DNA of 23,927 nucleotides from CAZMFZ01 sp964565665. Lineage in GTDB: Bacteria > Bacteroidota > Bacteroidia > Cytophagales > UBA9547. Shown here one piece after another: positions 16,353 through 23,927 of the stretch (its first letter is position 1; each line of letters begins with the position of its first letter). A program made the position numbers and the translations under genes. The notes below the pieces were generated by a model, which saw only the letters and a list, made by a program, of their open reading frames with translations, did no database searches and was not told the DNA's origin. The DNA lies in contig CAZMFZ010000050.1 of NCBI GenBank assembly GCA_964565665.1, forward strand, positions 1 through 23,927. The letters run 5' to 3'.

Positions 16353-16706
16353 ATGGAGCAAGAAACAGATTTATCGGCCAAAGTAGGCAACTTACTTAGT
16401 AAAGCGGTGCTTTATGCCACTCAAACCAAAGATGTATTAATTCTCGATGCCACCGAAAAAGCCTCGAGGGTAATAGCCGACATAATAAGCAGCATTCTCA
16501 TTTTTATACTTATACATTTGGTCGTGATATTTGCCAGCATCGGTTTGGGTTGGTATATAGGTCAATGTATCGACAACTTGCCCATGGGCTTTTTATTTGT
16601 AGGTCTTATATATTTGATCCTATTGGCAACAGCTTTAGCTATAAATAAAAGTGTAATACAAGCTACATTAATAAATATCTCAATTAAAAAACTAATTCAT
16701 GGATAG
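16353..16706 (+). CDS. Phage holin-like (Holin-X/YqjE-type) membrane protein
   Basis: Inner-membrane protein of 117 residues with a soluble N-terminal helix (1-42) and two transmembrane helices (about 43-70 and 77-97) separated by a short loop containing the sequence DNLPMG. This is the layout of the Holin-X / DUF1469 group that includes E. coli YqjE. Despite the family name there is no prophage around it, so a housekeeping or stress role at the membrane is more likely than lysis. It overlaps the next gene by 8 nt, a sign of translational coupling. Confidence 0.8.
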   Translation: MEQETDLSAKVGNLLSKAVLYATQTKDVLILDATEKASRVIADIISSILIFILIHLVVIFASIGLGWYIGQCIDNLPMGFLFVGLIYLILLATALAINKSVIQATLINISIKKLIHG

Positions 16707-17097
16707 GCAAATCAATAATTTAAAAGATTTGATGGAGGAACGTGCCAAGCTTAAAGCAGAAATGGAAGTTAATTTAATGTTGATGAAAAGCGACATTGAG
16801 TTAATTAAATCTAGCTTCAATCCAGTGAAAATAGCCTTGGGATTTGCAAAAAAACTGCTTTTCAATAACCAAAAAGGAATAGTAAATGATAGCTTCCGCA
16901 ATATGGTTGGTTCATTCAGCTACGACAAATTGCTGCGTTTTTTGCCTTGGCCTTTGAGAATTGCCTCGTCTTATTTGCTTAAAAACTACGTTACAAACTA
17001 TCTATACAGCCATAAAGAAAGCCTAGCACAAAAAGCTGTGGGCATCTTTTCCTTAGTAAAAAATATGTTTTCGAAAAACAAGCAAATGGCGGTTTAG
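16699..17097 (+). CDS. Hypothetical protein of the YtxH/holin-like operon
   Basis: Protein of 132 residues with no family I can name with certainty. It begins with a charged helix (LKDLMEERAKLKAEME, about 8-23), has a middle part with the sequence RFLPWPLRIASSYLLKNY (about 80-97) that could sit on or in the membrane, and a basic C-terminus. It overlaps the holin-like gene by 8 nt and ends the operon. Position and layout recall E. coli YqjK, which follows YqjE; that is an analogy from gene order, not a proven homology. Confidence 0.7.
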   Translation: MDRQINNLKDLMEERAKLKAEMEVNLMLMKSDIELIKSSFNPVKIALGFAKKLLFNNQKGIVNDSFRNMVGSFSYDKLLRFLPWPLRIASSYLLKNYVTNYLYSHKESLAQKAVGIFSLVKNMFSKNKQMAV

Positions 17098-17141
17098 TAA
17101 ATTCAATCTTAAATCAGAGCATAACTCAATTATAATGACAA

Positions 17142-17149
17142 TATATTTG
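17142..17149 (+). promoter_or_regulatory. -7 element TATATTTG next to the glycosylase start
   Basis: TATATTTG matches the Bacteroidota -7 consensus and ends only 4 nt before ATG 17154. If used, transcription would begin at or next to the start codon, giving a leaderless message. No TTG/TTTG is seen at the -33 distance, so it may be chance. Confidence 0.3.
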
Positions 17150-17153
17150 AGTT

Positions 17154-17789
17154 ATGGATGAAATTATAAAAAACACATTAGCCAAAGATGTGATATTGGC
17201 CAAGTTGATAGATTCGATAGATCCCAAATCGAACATGACGGCTTCTACCACCATCACAACCGATATTTATTTTTCATTACTTGATTCTATCGTTTCGCAA
17301 CAACTTTCTGTAAAGGCTGCCGATACTATTTTCAAACGGTTTTTAAATTTATTTCCTAACCAATATCCTGCAGCTGATTTGTTGATTGCAGCCGATACCG
17401 AGCAACTCAGAAGCGCAGGTCTTTCCTATCAAAAAGCTTCTTATCTAAAAAATACAGCAATGTTTTTTTTAGAGAATGATTTAAGCTTTGAAAGCATGCG
17501 ATTGCTTACAGATGAGGAAATCATAAAAACATTGGTTCAAATAAAAGGCGTAGGAAAATGGACAGTAGAAATGATGCTTATGTTTGTGCTTTTCAGACCT
17601 GATGTATTTCCTTACGATGATTTAGTAGTGCGAAACAACATAATAAAACTGTATAATATTGATGGTAAAGGGGCAGAATTGAAGCGTAAAGTAATGAAAA
17701 TAGCCGAAAACTGGCGACCATATCGCACTATCGCTTGTAAATACATTTGGCGATGGAAAGACACACCAAAAATTAATATTCCTAGCTGA
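17154..17789 (+). CDS. DNA-3-methyladenine glycosylase II (AlkA-type HhH-GPD)
   Basis: Base-excision repair enzyme of 211 residues that cuts alkylated purines from DNA. It belongs to the helix-hairpin-helix GPD superfamily: QQLSVKAADTIF near 49-60, the hairpin LVQIKGVGKWTVEM at 127-140, and the catalytic aspartate in DVFPYDDL (Asp155/156, the second being the likely base). It lacks the N-terminal domain of E. coli AlkA and the iron-sulfur cluster of the Nth/MutY branch, so it is like the short Mag1-type enzymes. The start is ATG 17154. It lies 56 bp after the YtxH operon and could be read through from it. Confidence 0.93.
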   Translation: MDEIIKNTLAKDVILAKLIDSIDPKSNMTASTTITTDIYFSLLDSIVSQQLSVKAADTIFKRFLNLFPNQYPAADLLIAADTEQLRSAGLSYQKASYLKNTAMFFLENDLSFESMRLLTDEEIIKTLVQIKGVGKWTVEMMLMFVLFRPDVFPYDDLVVRNNIIKLYNIDGKGAELKRKVMKIAENWRPYRTIACKYIWRWKDTPKINIPS

Positions 17790-17911
17790 TATGGCTTTCA
17801 AGAAAGCGATTTTTGTAGTTTTGAATTCTTATTTAGCTCTACAATACCATCGCAAAGCAACGCAAAAGTTCACCCAACGCTACTAACAGACATATCTCTG
17901 CTAAAAAACGT

Positions 17912-18622
17912 TTGCCTACAAAAAAATGGTACAAACGCTTAGCCTTTACAGTATTACGGACAGCAATACTATTTTTTACACTTAGTTTTTTGTGGGTTTT
18001 GATTTACAAATGGGTAAATCCACCATTTACCTATCTGATGTTGAAACGAAAATTGGAAGCCGTATTCCTAGGCAAATCCAATAAGATTAAATATCAATTT
18101 GTGCCTTACGATCGCATTTCAAGCAACCTTAAAATGGCCGTAATAGCCTCGGAAGACCAAAAATTCCCCACCCATATTGGTTTTGATTTTGAGGCTATAG
18201 ACAATGCGATTGTACGCAATAAAAAAAACAAACGCAAGTACGGAGCCAGCACAATAAGCCAACAAACTGCCAAAAATGTATTTTTATGGGATGGAAGAAA
18301 TTTTATTAGAAAAGGATTAGAAGCCTATTTTACCACATTGATAGAATTTTTGTGGGGTAAAAAGCGAATATTAGAAGTGTATTTAAATGTGGTAGAGATG
18401 GGAAACCTCACATTTGGTGCTGAGGTATCTTCAAGAAAATATTTCAATAAATCAGCCGCTACACTTTCACTTGAAGAGGCCACCAGCATTGCTGCTGTGC
18501 TGCCCAATCCTATTATTTTTAAGGTAAAAACGCCTACCAAATTTATCATTAATAAAAAAATGTGGATTAAAAACCAATATTATGCCTTAGGAGGGAAAAA
18601 ATATATTAATGACTTAAAATGA
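17912..18622 (+). CDS. mtgA: Monofunctional peptidoglycan glycosyltransferase
   Basis: Inner-membrane GT51 enzyme of 236 residues that polymerises lipid II into glycan strands. It has a basic N-terminus, one transmembrane helix (about 12-33, then YKWVNPPFT as in MtgA) and the GT51 motifs: ASEDQKFPTHIGFD with the catalytic Glu (about 79-92), KYGASTISQQTAKNVFLW (about 109-126), RILEVYLNVVEMG and the sequence ATLSLEEATSIAAVLPNP. There is no transpeptidase domain. I chose TTG 17912. The frame is open back to a TAG at 17834-17836 without any ATG or GTG, and no in-frame ATG occurs until after the membrane helix, so a non-ATG start is needed. A -7-like TAGTTTTG lies at 17816-17823. Confidence 0.95.
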   Translation: MPTKKWYKRLAFTVLRTAILFFTLSFLWVLIYKWVNPPFTYLMLKRKLEAVFLGKSNKIKYQFVPYDRISSNLKMAVIASEDQKFPTHIGFDFEAIDNAIVRNKKNKRKYGASTISQQTAKNVFLWDGRNFIRKGLEAYFTTLIEFLWGKKRILEVYLNVVEMGNLTFGAEVSSRKYFNKSAATLSLEEATSIAAVLPNPIIFKVKTPTKFIINKKMWIKNQYYALGGKKYINDLK

Positions 18623-18877
18623 TGCCGTGTTTAACATGTAAAAAGAAAAAACAGAAGTGATAAATTATCTTTAGAAAGAAAACTCTTTAATTAAAATTTC
18701 AAAAAGTGGTTTAAATAAATCTACCTATATAAATCAAAACTGAATAGTGTAAGTAGGATTTACATAATTTTTCTAAAATAAGTTGTCCTAATTGATGCTA
18801 ATAATTATATAAATTATAGCTTAAATCCTTTTTCACACCACATATTTGTTTAATATGCTGAATTTTAGGGCATTTCA

Positions 18878-18969
18878 CTTGTATTAAATAAGTAGGATAT
18901 ATTATATTTGCGATGTAGTAGTTTTTGTTTCATAGGGAAAAGCCGGAGTAGTATCTACTTCGGTTTTTT
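18878..18969 (+). ncRNA. Candidate small RNA unit (promoter plus terminator)
   Basis: CTTG (18878-18881), a 21-nt spacer and the full -7 consensus TATATTTG (18903-18910) make a plausible Bacteroidota promoter with a start near 18917. About 50 nt later comes a clear intrinsic terminator ending at 18969. No reading frame fits between them: the only ATG is followed at once by a stop. The predicted transcript is about 50-55 nt. Its start and existence are inferred; only the sequence elements are seen. Confidence 0.45.
18938..18969 (+). terminator. Intrinsic terminator of the small RNA candidate
   Basis: CCGGAGTAG (18943-18951) pairs with CTACTTCGG (18955-18963), with one G-T wobble and a 3-nt loop TAT. 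Four A precede the stem and six T follow it (18964-18969). The flanking A/T bases and a G-T wobble at the base extend the stem. Confidence 0.85.
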
Positions 18970-18999
18970 ATTTATACTATAAAACAGAAATTATTTGTA

Positions 19000-19322
19000 T
19001 TAAAAGCGACTTGGCTCATGCAATAGGGCTATGATTTTAGAATAATAAGCATTGGCATACCACCCTATTTCCAAAATAATAGTACCCATAATCTCATACT
19101 TTTTTGAGGATATTGCATAAATAATTATTCGCCTTTAGCAGCATTAGCAATTCTAAAACGATATACTCCATCTATTTTAAAGGCTTCATCGGGCAATGAC
19201 ATGTGGCCATTGAAATATACGCGGCACTGCGTTTTGGCAAGGGTAGAAAAATCGGCAGTATATCCCCTTTTTATTAGATTTTGTAAAGCATCTGCTGCGG
19301 TATCAAAGCTATTTCCATTCAT
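19000..19322 (-). pseudogene. Broken small gene resembling short Bacteroidota 'PRPP synthetase'-labelled proteins
   Basis: From ATG 19322 the frame gives about 65 residues with FDTAADALQNLIKRGYTADF and FKIDGVYRFR. This resembles the ~100-residue Bacteroidota proteins that databases often label phosphoribosylpyrophosphate synthetase although they lack its catalytic parts. The frame stops with TAA at 19125-19127, where the family would continue. Shifting by one base, the reading resumes with IIYAISSKKYEIMGTIILE (from 19125 down) and runs to a stop at 19000-19002. The family's usual 'VYAISS' strand thus appears in the wrong frame, so a one-base loss near 19125-19130 probably broke the gene. The last ~20 residues match the family poorly. 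A chance frame or assembly error cannot be excluded. Confidence 0.5.
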
Positions 19323-19534
19323 AACTACAATAGCAACCTACCTTAAAACAAAAGTGGTACTTGGCATAAGCATTAGCTTTACCTGAAAATTGGTTTGTCA
19401 TTTTGCCTTATAAATTGCTTTACTAATACTACAAAATCTATACCATGCCCACAAATACGTTCAATATTCTGTAGATAGATAGAAAAAAATTGGACACTTA
19501 CTTGTAATCAAAACCTCGCCAACGGGCTGTAAAC

Positions 19535-19566
19535 AAAAAAAGCTGACTCTTACGAGACAGCTTTTT
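19535..19566. terminator. Bidirectional-looking terminator behind the T9SS cargo gene
   Basis: A stem of 13 positions with one A-A mismatch: A5-GCTG-A-CTC pairs with GAG-A-CAGC-T5 around the 4-nt loop TTAC (19537-19549 with 19554-19566). It is 27 bp beyond the stop of the minus-strand gene ending at 19594, and the A-run gives the needed U-run on the minus strand. The T-run on the other side would let it work for plus-strand transcripts too. Confidence 0.85.
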
Positions 19567-19593
19567 ATACTAATTTGGAATTTGAATTTCAAC

Positions 19594-22500
19594 TCAATGA
19601 CGTACAACCAGTTTCTTCACTGTCGATTTGCTACTGTTGTATAGCTTAATAAAATATACACCCTCTGCTAATCCCGCAATGTTGAGTTGATTTGTTTCGT
19701 TCAAGTCAAAACTACCTAATGTGTTGCCAATCAAATCGTAAATCACCGCTTTGGTGTATGCAGGAGATTGTATGTACACCATCCCAGAAGCAGGGTTAGG
19801 ATATATTTCTACACCAAGTGGAATCTCGCTTGCATCAGTGGAGGTCAAATTCACAAAGTTTACTGTCACAGTATAGATTTTGGTAAGGCCTGTTTCCGAG
19901 GTGATGATGTAGCTAATGCTATTAGTAAAGTTATTGGCAGATACTCCCGTTATTTGTTTTGTTGCCCCTACAAAAGCACTGGCATCGGCATCTATTCCAA
20001 ATTGAGCTACCAAAGCATTCAAGCTGCTGCCTATAGGGAAATTAACTACAATAGAAGTTCCTATTATGCTGGTTGTTCCTAATTGACCTGGAAGACTAAA
20101 GCTTGCGATGTCACTGTTATTACTTGGCACTCCAAAGGTATAAGTCGGAGTACGCAACGAGTAACCTGTGCTTGATAAAGCATAGTTAAAATAAAAATTA
20201 GTACTGGTTGTAGATTCTATGTAGAAGCTATTACCACTGGTAGCATTAGGCGACACATCGGCAGTAACATAGAAAAAGTGATCTCCAATAGGCAAATATG
20301 AATTAATGGAGAAATTCAAGTTAGAACCTGTAAAATAGGGGACAATTCCAGTAATGCTTTTAGCACTGGCATCGAAAGTTGCCGATGTACTTGCCCAAAG
20401 TCGGATGTAATTAATATCTCCTTCAACAAAATTGCCCTTAGTTTGCAAATATATACTTGATAAATTTCCTATGGCATTAAATACCGATAGTTTGGCCGCA
20501 TATACCAATTTGCTAGTTCCTTTGTTTATTTTACCACCTTCTACAGGTATTGAAGCACTAGCATAAGTGCTGAGGTACGAACCCAAAACAGTGTGCAACT
20601 CTCCAGTAGCTAGGCTGCCGTTTACAGTTACTTTTCCCCCTTTGAAGTTACTTGAATTGATAGTAACTGATTCAATACCAAAGGTATTGCTATTAAATGT
20701 TCCTTGACGGTAGGATAGCAGGTGAATATAATTATCCCCTATGCTAAGCAATTTCTCTGCTAGGGTGATAGAGTAAATGGTACCGTTACCTGAGCCAAGA
20801 TAAACCTGATCGTAATCAGGATTATCCAAAGAATTGAAAACTGGCGATTTTGTGATGTATGCTTTTAGATAATAGAAATCGTTCACATCATTATACGTGC
20901 CTTTTGTTTGCACTTTAATATTTAAAATTTTCGCATCGGCCTCTGCTACATTTAATTTTATGGTGTAAACAGGCTCTGTACTATATATTGGCAGGTACTT
21001 GCCAGCTATAGCAATAGAAGATATAGATACAACACTATTTTTAATAGTAAATACGTTGCCTTCGATAGAAGTGCCCGTAAGTGTGCCACTAGAAAGTGCA
21101 ATTCCTGCTACCGAGATAGCCTTTACTTTAATAGTAGCCCCAGTCGTGGTAGTTGGGTCCAAGCCAATTACGATATTGAAGTAACTTTTCCCCGCAGGTA
21201 AAGTGTAATTTATTGTTGGATTAAATCCCTCTCCTGGCACGGTGGCCTCGTATTTTGCAACAGTACTAGCCACGTTAGCATAGTCAGGGTTAAGTTCGTT
21301 TCCGTAGTTGCGATATAGATAAATACCGTTCACTTGTTCAACGGAATAACTTCCAACAAATGATAGAGGGAAACTATTAATATTTACAGGTGCATTGGCA
21401 TTAAACTCTATCGCATAAATGGCATAAACGCCACCGTCTGGATTAAGAGATTTGCTAGGTAAAGCAATGGTAGCTATTGATACGGCAGGCACGACTGTTG
21501 TATAACTTTTTCCTAGTGCAAAATTACCCACCACTGTTGTACCATTGTTAAATGTAAAGCTATTCAAACTCTCTGGCTGTATTTTTATGGTATTACCCAA
21601 AGTAGTAGTGCTTGCAATAGAGGCCGAGACGTAAAAATAATAAGTGTTACCAAAGCTCATGCCAAAACTCATCCCTGTAAAACTTAAATTTTGTCCGCTG
21701 CTGGTACTGAATGTGCCATTTACGTAGGCGTTAGCATTTTGAGGGGAATCAATATCATTACTATAATACAAAAAATAGTTGCTCAAAAGCACTGCATCAA
21801 GACTACCAGAAATAGAAAGCACCAATTGATCGAATGAAAAATTACTATTTGGTGTCACTTTAAAGCCATATAAAAAGTTGGTTGTTCCTGCCGTTGCTAA
21901 GAAATTTTGCGTAGCCACAGTTTCAATCGCGGCAATACGCCCAATGGAATAAACTACTCCGGCTTGTATTCCTGCCCCTGTAAATGTGCCATTCGAAATT
22001 TGTATGCCTGTAGTTGAAACTACATTGATAGTATTGCCATTTTCCGCAATAGTTCGAACGTTTGCCACCAAGTGCAAGTATGTCTTCCCCTTGGGCAAAT
22101 AACCAACTAGGAAATTGATAATTTGACCAGTTCCAGAAGCACTATGATAATAATTATCTATAGAATTGTTTTTGTTGAATGTAGGTGAGGCCGACATATA
22201 CAGGTAATAGTAGCCTATATCTGAACTTGTAAAATTGCCGGCCAAAGCTATGCTAATGTTATTTAAATAGGCTGGCAAATTGGCATTGTCTAATTCTAAA
22301 GAATATATCAATTGGTTATTATTGTTTGCTCCTAGTATGGTACTATTTGTGGTAGCTAACGTTGTAAATTTGGTAAAAGGCTTTGCAATGGTAAATGAAG
22401 CTCCTGCTGCCAAACTACCTGTAACTGTAGTGCCAGGCACTTTAATGGCAGATGCTGCATTACTGTTTTTCATGTTGAGGGTATGACCATCCACCGCATT

Positions 22501-23927
22501 GGTGGCGATATCGGTTGTAAAGAATAAATAATTGGCACCTACGGGCAATTTGTAATTTGGGCTACTGTTTAAATTCTCTCCAGCTCCAGTTGAGTTCGAC
22601 CCATACTCATAAACAAGTGCCACATCGTCTCCATCTCCGTAGATTTCGTTTCGACTGTAAATTGTTCTAAATGAATAATAATACTCCAAATCGGTTGAAT
22701 TGTAACTGCCGCCAGTATTTAAATCATAACTATTTAATATAGCATCAGCATTGCTTACATTCAGCTTTATTTTATAAAAGATATTTACATCTGTGTTCAC
22801 GCCCATTATACCGGCCGGCAAGGCTATACTCTCCACAGAAACAGTGGGTTTGGTATAAGTGAAAATGCTTCCTACCGTTATAGAACCAGTTTTTGAACCA
22901 CTTATAAACTCAAAATTTTGAAGCGACCCAGCAGCTACATTGATCTTTTTACCAGCAATGGCTTCATCTTCTGCCCTCACCGCAAGAAATAAATAGATTT
23001 CAGCATCCTTGGCTATCGCGAGGTCTAGGCCTGTAAAAGTGACACTTCCTCCTGCACCATTGTAATAGTTTAAATTGTCTATATCACTCGCATTTTCAAA
23101 TGCACTCGTAGTTCCATAGTAAAGGCGGAAATATCTTGAATCTTCAGAATTGAAATCGCCTGCCAAATTAAAGGCCGCTTTATTCAATATAGCATTTGCA
23201 TTAGTAGCTGTAATTTTCAATTTGAAAATTACATTATTATCTGTGCCCAAGCCTATTTTTCCAGCTGCAATTGCAATCGAGGCAATGGAAATGGCTGGGC
23301 TTTTGATGGTTTTTAAAGTTGGAACTACAGCAGTACCAGTTATTGAACCTGCTGCAAAGCCAAAGGATGAGGGAATACTCACTACCTGCAGTGCCAATGT
23401 ACTACCTAGCGTGGCAGCATCTTCAATATCGGCAGTCAGATATATATAGTATTGATTTCCATTGCTTACCTCCCTTTCGAAGCCGGTAAAATTAAGGACT
23501 CCCCCGATACCAGCTAAGGTGATAGTGGAAATTTTGTACGGTGAATAGTTGTAGAATGTAGAATTTGTGCTTACCCAGAGTGTGAATGAGGCTACATCAG
23601 CTGCTGTATAGGTACCTGCAACTCTAAAATTTATTTCATTTAACACGCCTGCGGAACCGCTTGCTGTGATTTTAGCCTTGTAAAGCAGGTTGTCAGAACT
23701 GCCAGGAGAAAATGCATCTTGGGTAGTAGTTTTGTCTTCAATACTTATAGTAGGCGGATTAGATATTTGAATACTGCTTAATCCTGTATATTCTCCCTCA
23801 AATAGGAAATCGTCAAGCTCAAAGTTTGCTCCTAAAAAGGTATCGATAATCAGCTTACTGCCTGGATTTGCATTATTGGAAATATTAGCCTTTACTTTAA
23901 ATTGGCCACCTGTTTCACGTAGTGAAA
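19594..23927 (-). CDS. Giant repeat protein with T9SS type A sorting domain, 5'-partial
   Basis: At least 1443 residues of a secreted or cell-surface protein exported by the type IX system. The frame is open to the window edge: GTG 23644-23646 is not the start, since matching repeat sequence (NLLYKAKITASGS) lies upstream in frame. Eight diverged repeats of about 150 residues begin near 23760, 23300, 22852, 22385, 21940, 21490, 21040 and 20583, and the end of a ninth lies at the edge. Each starts like SIxSIAxPAG, then YKIKLxVxNAxAxLN, a ...G.Y...D...Y.LY.S. segment, and L..G..Y.YL..D.....A..G.T. This resembles the BNR-associated N-terminal beta-sandwich family. A DUF5018-like domain follows (about 20133-19860; VVNFPIGSSLNALVAQFG), then the Por secretion tail (VEIYPNPASGMVYI to KKLVVRH). 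The gene lies on the strand opposite mtgA and has its own terminator. Its binding target is unknown. Confidence 0.92.
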   Translation of the reverse strand, partial: SLRETGGQFKVKANISNNANPGSKLIIDTFLGANFELDDFLFEGEYTGLSSIQISNPPTISIEDKTTTQDAFSPGSSDNLLYKAKITASGSAGVLNEINFRVAGTYTAADVASFTLWVSTNSTFYNYSPYKISTITLAGIGGVLNFTGFEREVSNGNQYYIYLTADIEDAATLGSTLALQVVSIPSSFGFAAGSITGTAVVPTLKTIKSPAISIASIAIAAGKIGLGTDNNVIFKLKITATNANAILNKAAFNLAGDFNSEDSRYFRLYYGTTSAFENASDIDNLNYYNGAGGSVTFTGLDLAIAKDAEIYLFLAVRAEDEAIAGKKINVAAGSLQNFEFISGSKTGSITVGSIFTYTKPTVSVESIALPAGIMGVNTDVNIFYKIKLNVSNADAILNSYDLNTGGSYNSTDLEYYYSFRTIYSRNEIYGDGDDVALVYEYGSNSTGAGENLNSSPNYKLPVGANYLFFTTDIATNAVDGHTLNMKNSNAASAIKVPGTTVTGSLAAGASFTIAKPFTKFTTLATTNSTILGANNNNQLIYSLELDNANLPAYLNNISIALAGNFTSSDIGYYYLYMSASPTFNKNNSIDNYYHSASGTGQIINFLVGYLPKGKTYLHLVANVRTIAENGNTINVVSTTGIQISNGTFTGAGIQAGVVYSIGRIAAIETVATQNFLATAGTTNFLYGFKVTPNSNFSFDQLVLSISGSLDAVLLSNYFLYYSNDIDSPQNANAYVNGTFSTSSGQNLSFTGMSFGMSFGNTYYFYVSASIASTTTLGNTIKIQPESLNSFTFNNGTTVVGNFALGKSYTTVVPAVSIATIALPSKSLNPDGGVYAIYAIEFNANAPVNINSFPLSFVGSYSVEQVNGIYLYRNYGNELNPDYANVASTVAKYEATVPGEGFNPTINYTLPAGKSYFNIVIGLDPTTTTGATIKVKAISVAGIALSSGTLTGTSIEGNVFTIKNSVVSISSIAIAGKYLPIYSTEPVYTIKLNVAEADAKILNIKVQTKGTYNDVNDFYYLKAYITKSPVFNSLDNPDYDQVYLGSGNGTIYSITLAEKLLSIGDNYIHLLSYRQGTFNSNTFGIESVTINSSNFKGGKVTVNGSLATGELHTVLGSYLSTYASASIPVEGGKINKGTSKLVYAAKLSVFNAIGNLSSIYLQTKGNFVEGDINYIRLWASTSATFDASAKSITGIVPYFTGSNLNFSINSYLPIGDHFFYVTADVSPNATSGNSFYIESTTSTNFYFNYALSSTGYSLRTPTYTFGVPSNNSDIASFSLPGQLGTTSIIGTSIVVNFPIGSSLNALVAQFGIDADASAFVGATKQITGVSANNFTNSISYIITSETGLTKIYTVTVNFVNLTSTDASEIPLGVEIYPNPASGMVYIQSPAYTKAVIYDLIGNTLGSFDLNETNQLNIAGLAEGVYFIKLYNSSKSTVKKLVVRH

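Larger units (their letters stand above)
18623..18999. other. Intergenic region after mtgA
   Basis: 377 bp of AT-rich DNA with no credible protein gene on either strand. The only structure I see is the promoter-like and terminator pair at 18878-18969, described separately. There is no obvious terminator directly behind mtgA. Confidence 0.6.

Noticed and set aside
16353..16706. A prophage or lysis cassette because of the holin-like gene
   Set aside because: No endolysin, integrase or phage structural gene is near. The gene sits in a coupled operon of a type common on Bacteroidota chromosomes.
19768..23449. Long plus-strand frames opposite the T9SS cargo gene
   Set aside because: They are antisense shadows of a repetitive Ser/Thr/Ala-rich gene and have no family features or start signals.
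23644..23646. GTG as the start of the T9SS cargo gene
   Set aside because: Repeat-type sequence continues upstream in the same frame to base 23927, and there is no signal peptide at this GTG.
1..23927. CRISPR arrays, tRNA or rRNA genes and insertion sequences with terminal repeats
   Set aside because: I looked for regularly spaced repeats, cloverleaf-like segments and transposase frames with flanking inverted repeats and found none. The Rpn remnant is the only mobile-type gene and shows no ends.

Overview
The window looks like a chromosomal piece of a member of the Bacteroidota. The evidence is a type IX secretion (T9SS) C-terminal sorting domain at the end of a giant repeat protein, a PorX-type response regulator/PglZ protein that controls T9SS, a ketol-acid reductoisomerase of the Bacteroidota form, Bacteroidota promoters (TTTG, 18-nt spacer, TATATTTG), AT-rich DNA and few Shine-Dalgarno sites. 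I cannot place it below phylum with confidence. A run of exactly ten N at 11033-11042 shows that it is a scaffolded draft or metagenome assembly. Both ends cut through genes: the first gene is open at its 5' end, and the last (minus strand) is open to base 23927.

Layout. 1-4221 (+): the end of a Wzz/CpsD-like polysaccharide export protein, then a gluconate-dehydrogenase-subunit-3-like Tat protein and its GMC flavoprotein partner. 4226-4657 (-): an unknown protein, divergent from a TTG-started AraC-type regulator (4722-5606, +). 5696-6745 (+): ilvC with a clear intrinsic terminator. 6883-8436 (-): porX, divergent from a DivIVA-domain gene (8700-9371, +) that contains a perfect 18-bp inverted repeat. 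9465-10329 (-): an Rpn/PD-(D/E)XK nuclease pseudogene with two frameshifts and a nonsense codon. 10547-12618 (+): an unknown protein, interrupted by the N run, and nhaA, behind a textbook promoter. 12834-13031 (-): a possible small protein. 13296-15726 (-): an mlaE-mlaF-mlaD lipid-transport operon. 16056-17097 (+): a three-gene envelope operon (YtxH, holin-X/YqjE-like, unknown) preceded by a perfect 18-bp palindrome. Then an AlkA-type DNA glycosylase and the monofunctional transglycosylase mtgA. 18623-19593 is mostly non-coding, with a candidate small RNA unit (promoter plus terminator) and a decayed small gene. 19594-23927 (-): a T9SS cargo protein of at least 1443 residues with eight ~150-residue beta-sandwich repeats.

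A theme of cell-envelope work runs through the window: polysaccharide export, a periplasmic flavoenzyme, T9SS control and cargo, Mla lipid transport, peptidoglycan synthesis, a DivIVA-like polar/septal protein and a YqjD/E/K-like stress operon. I did not find a clearly new multi-gene defence or mobile system. The most unusual items are the hairpin inside divIVA, the orphan promoter-terminator unit, the palindrome upstream of the YtxH operon and the repeat architecture of the T9SS cargo.
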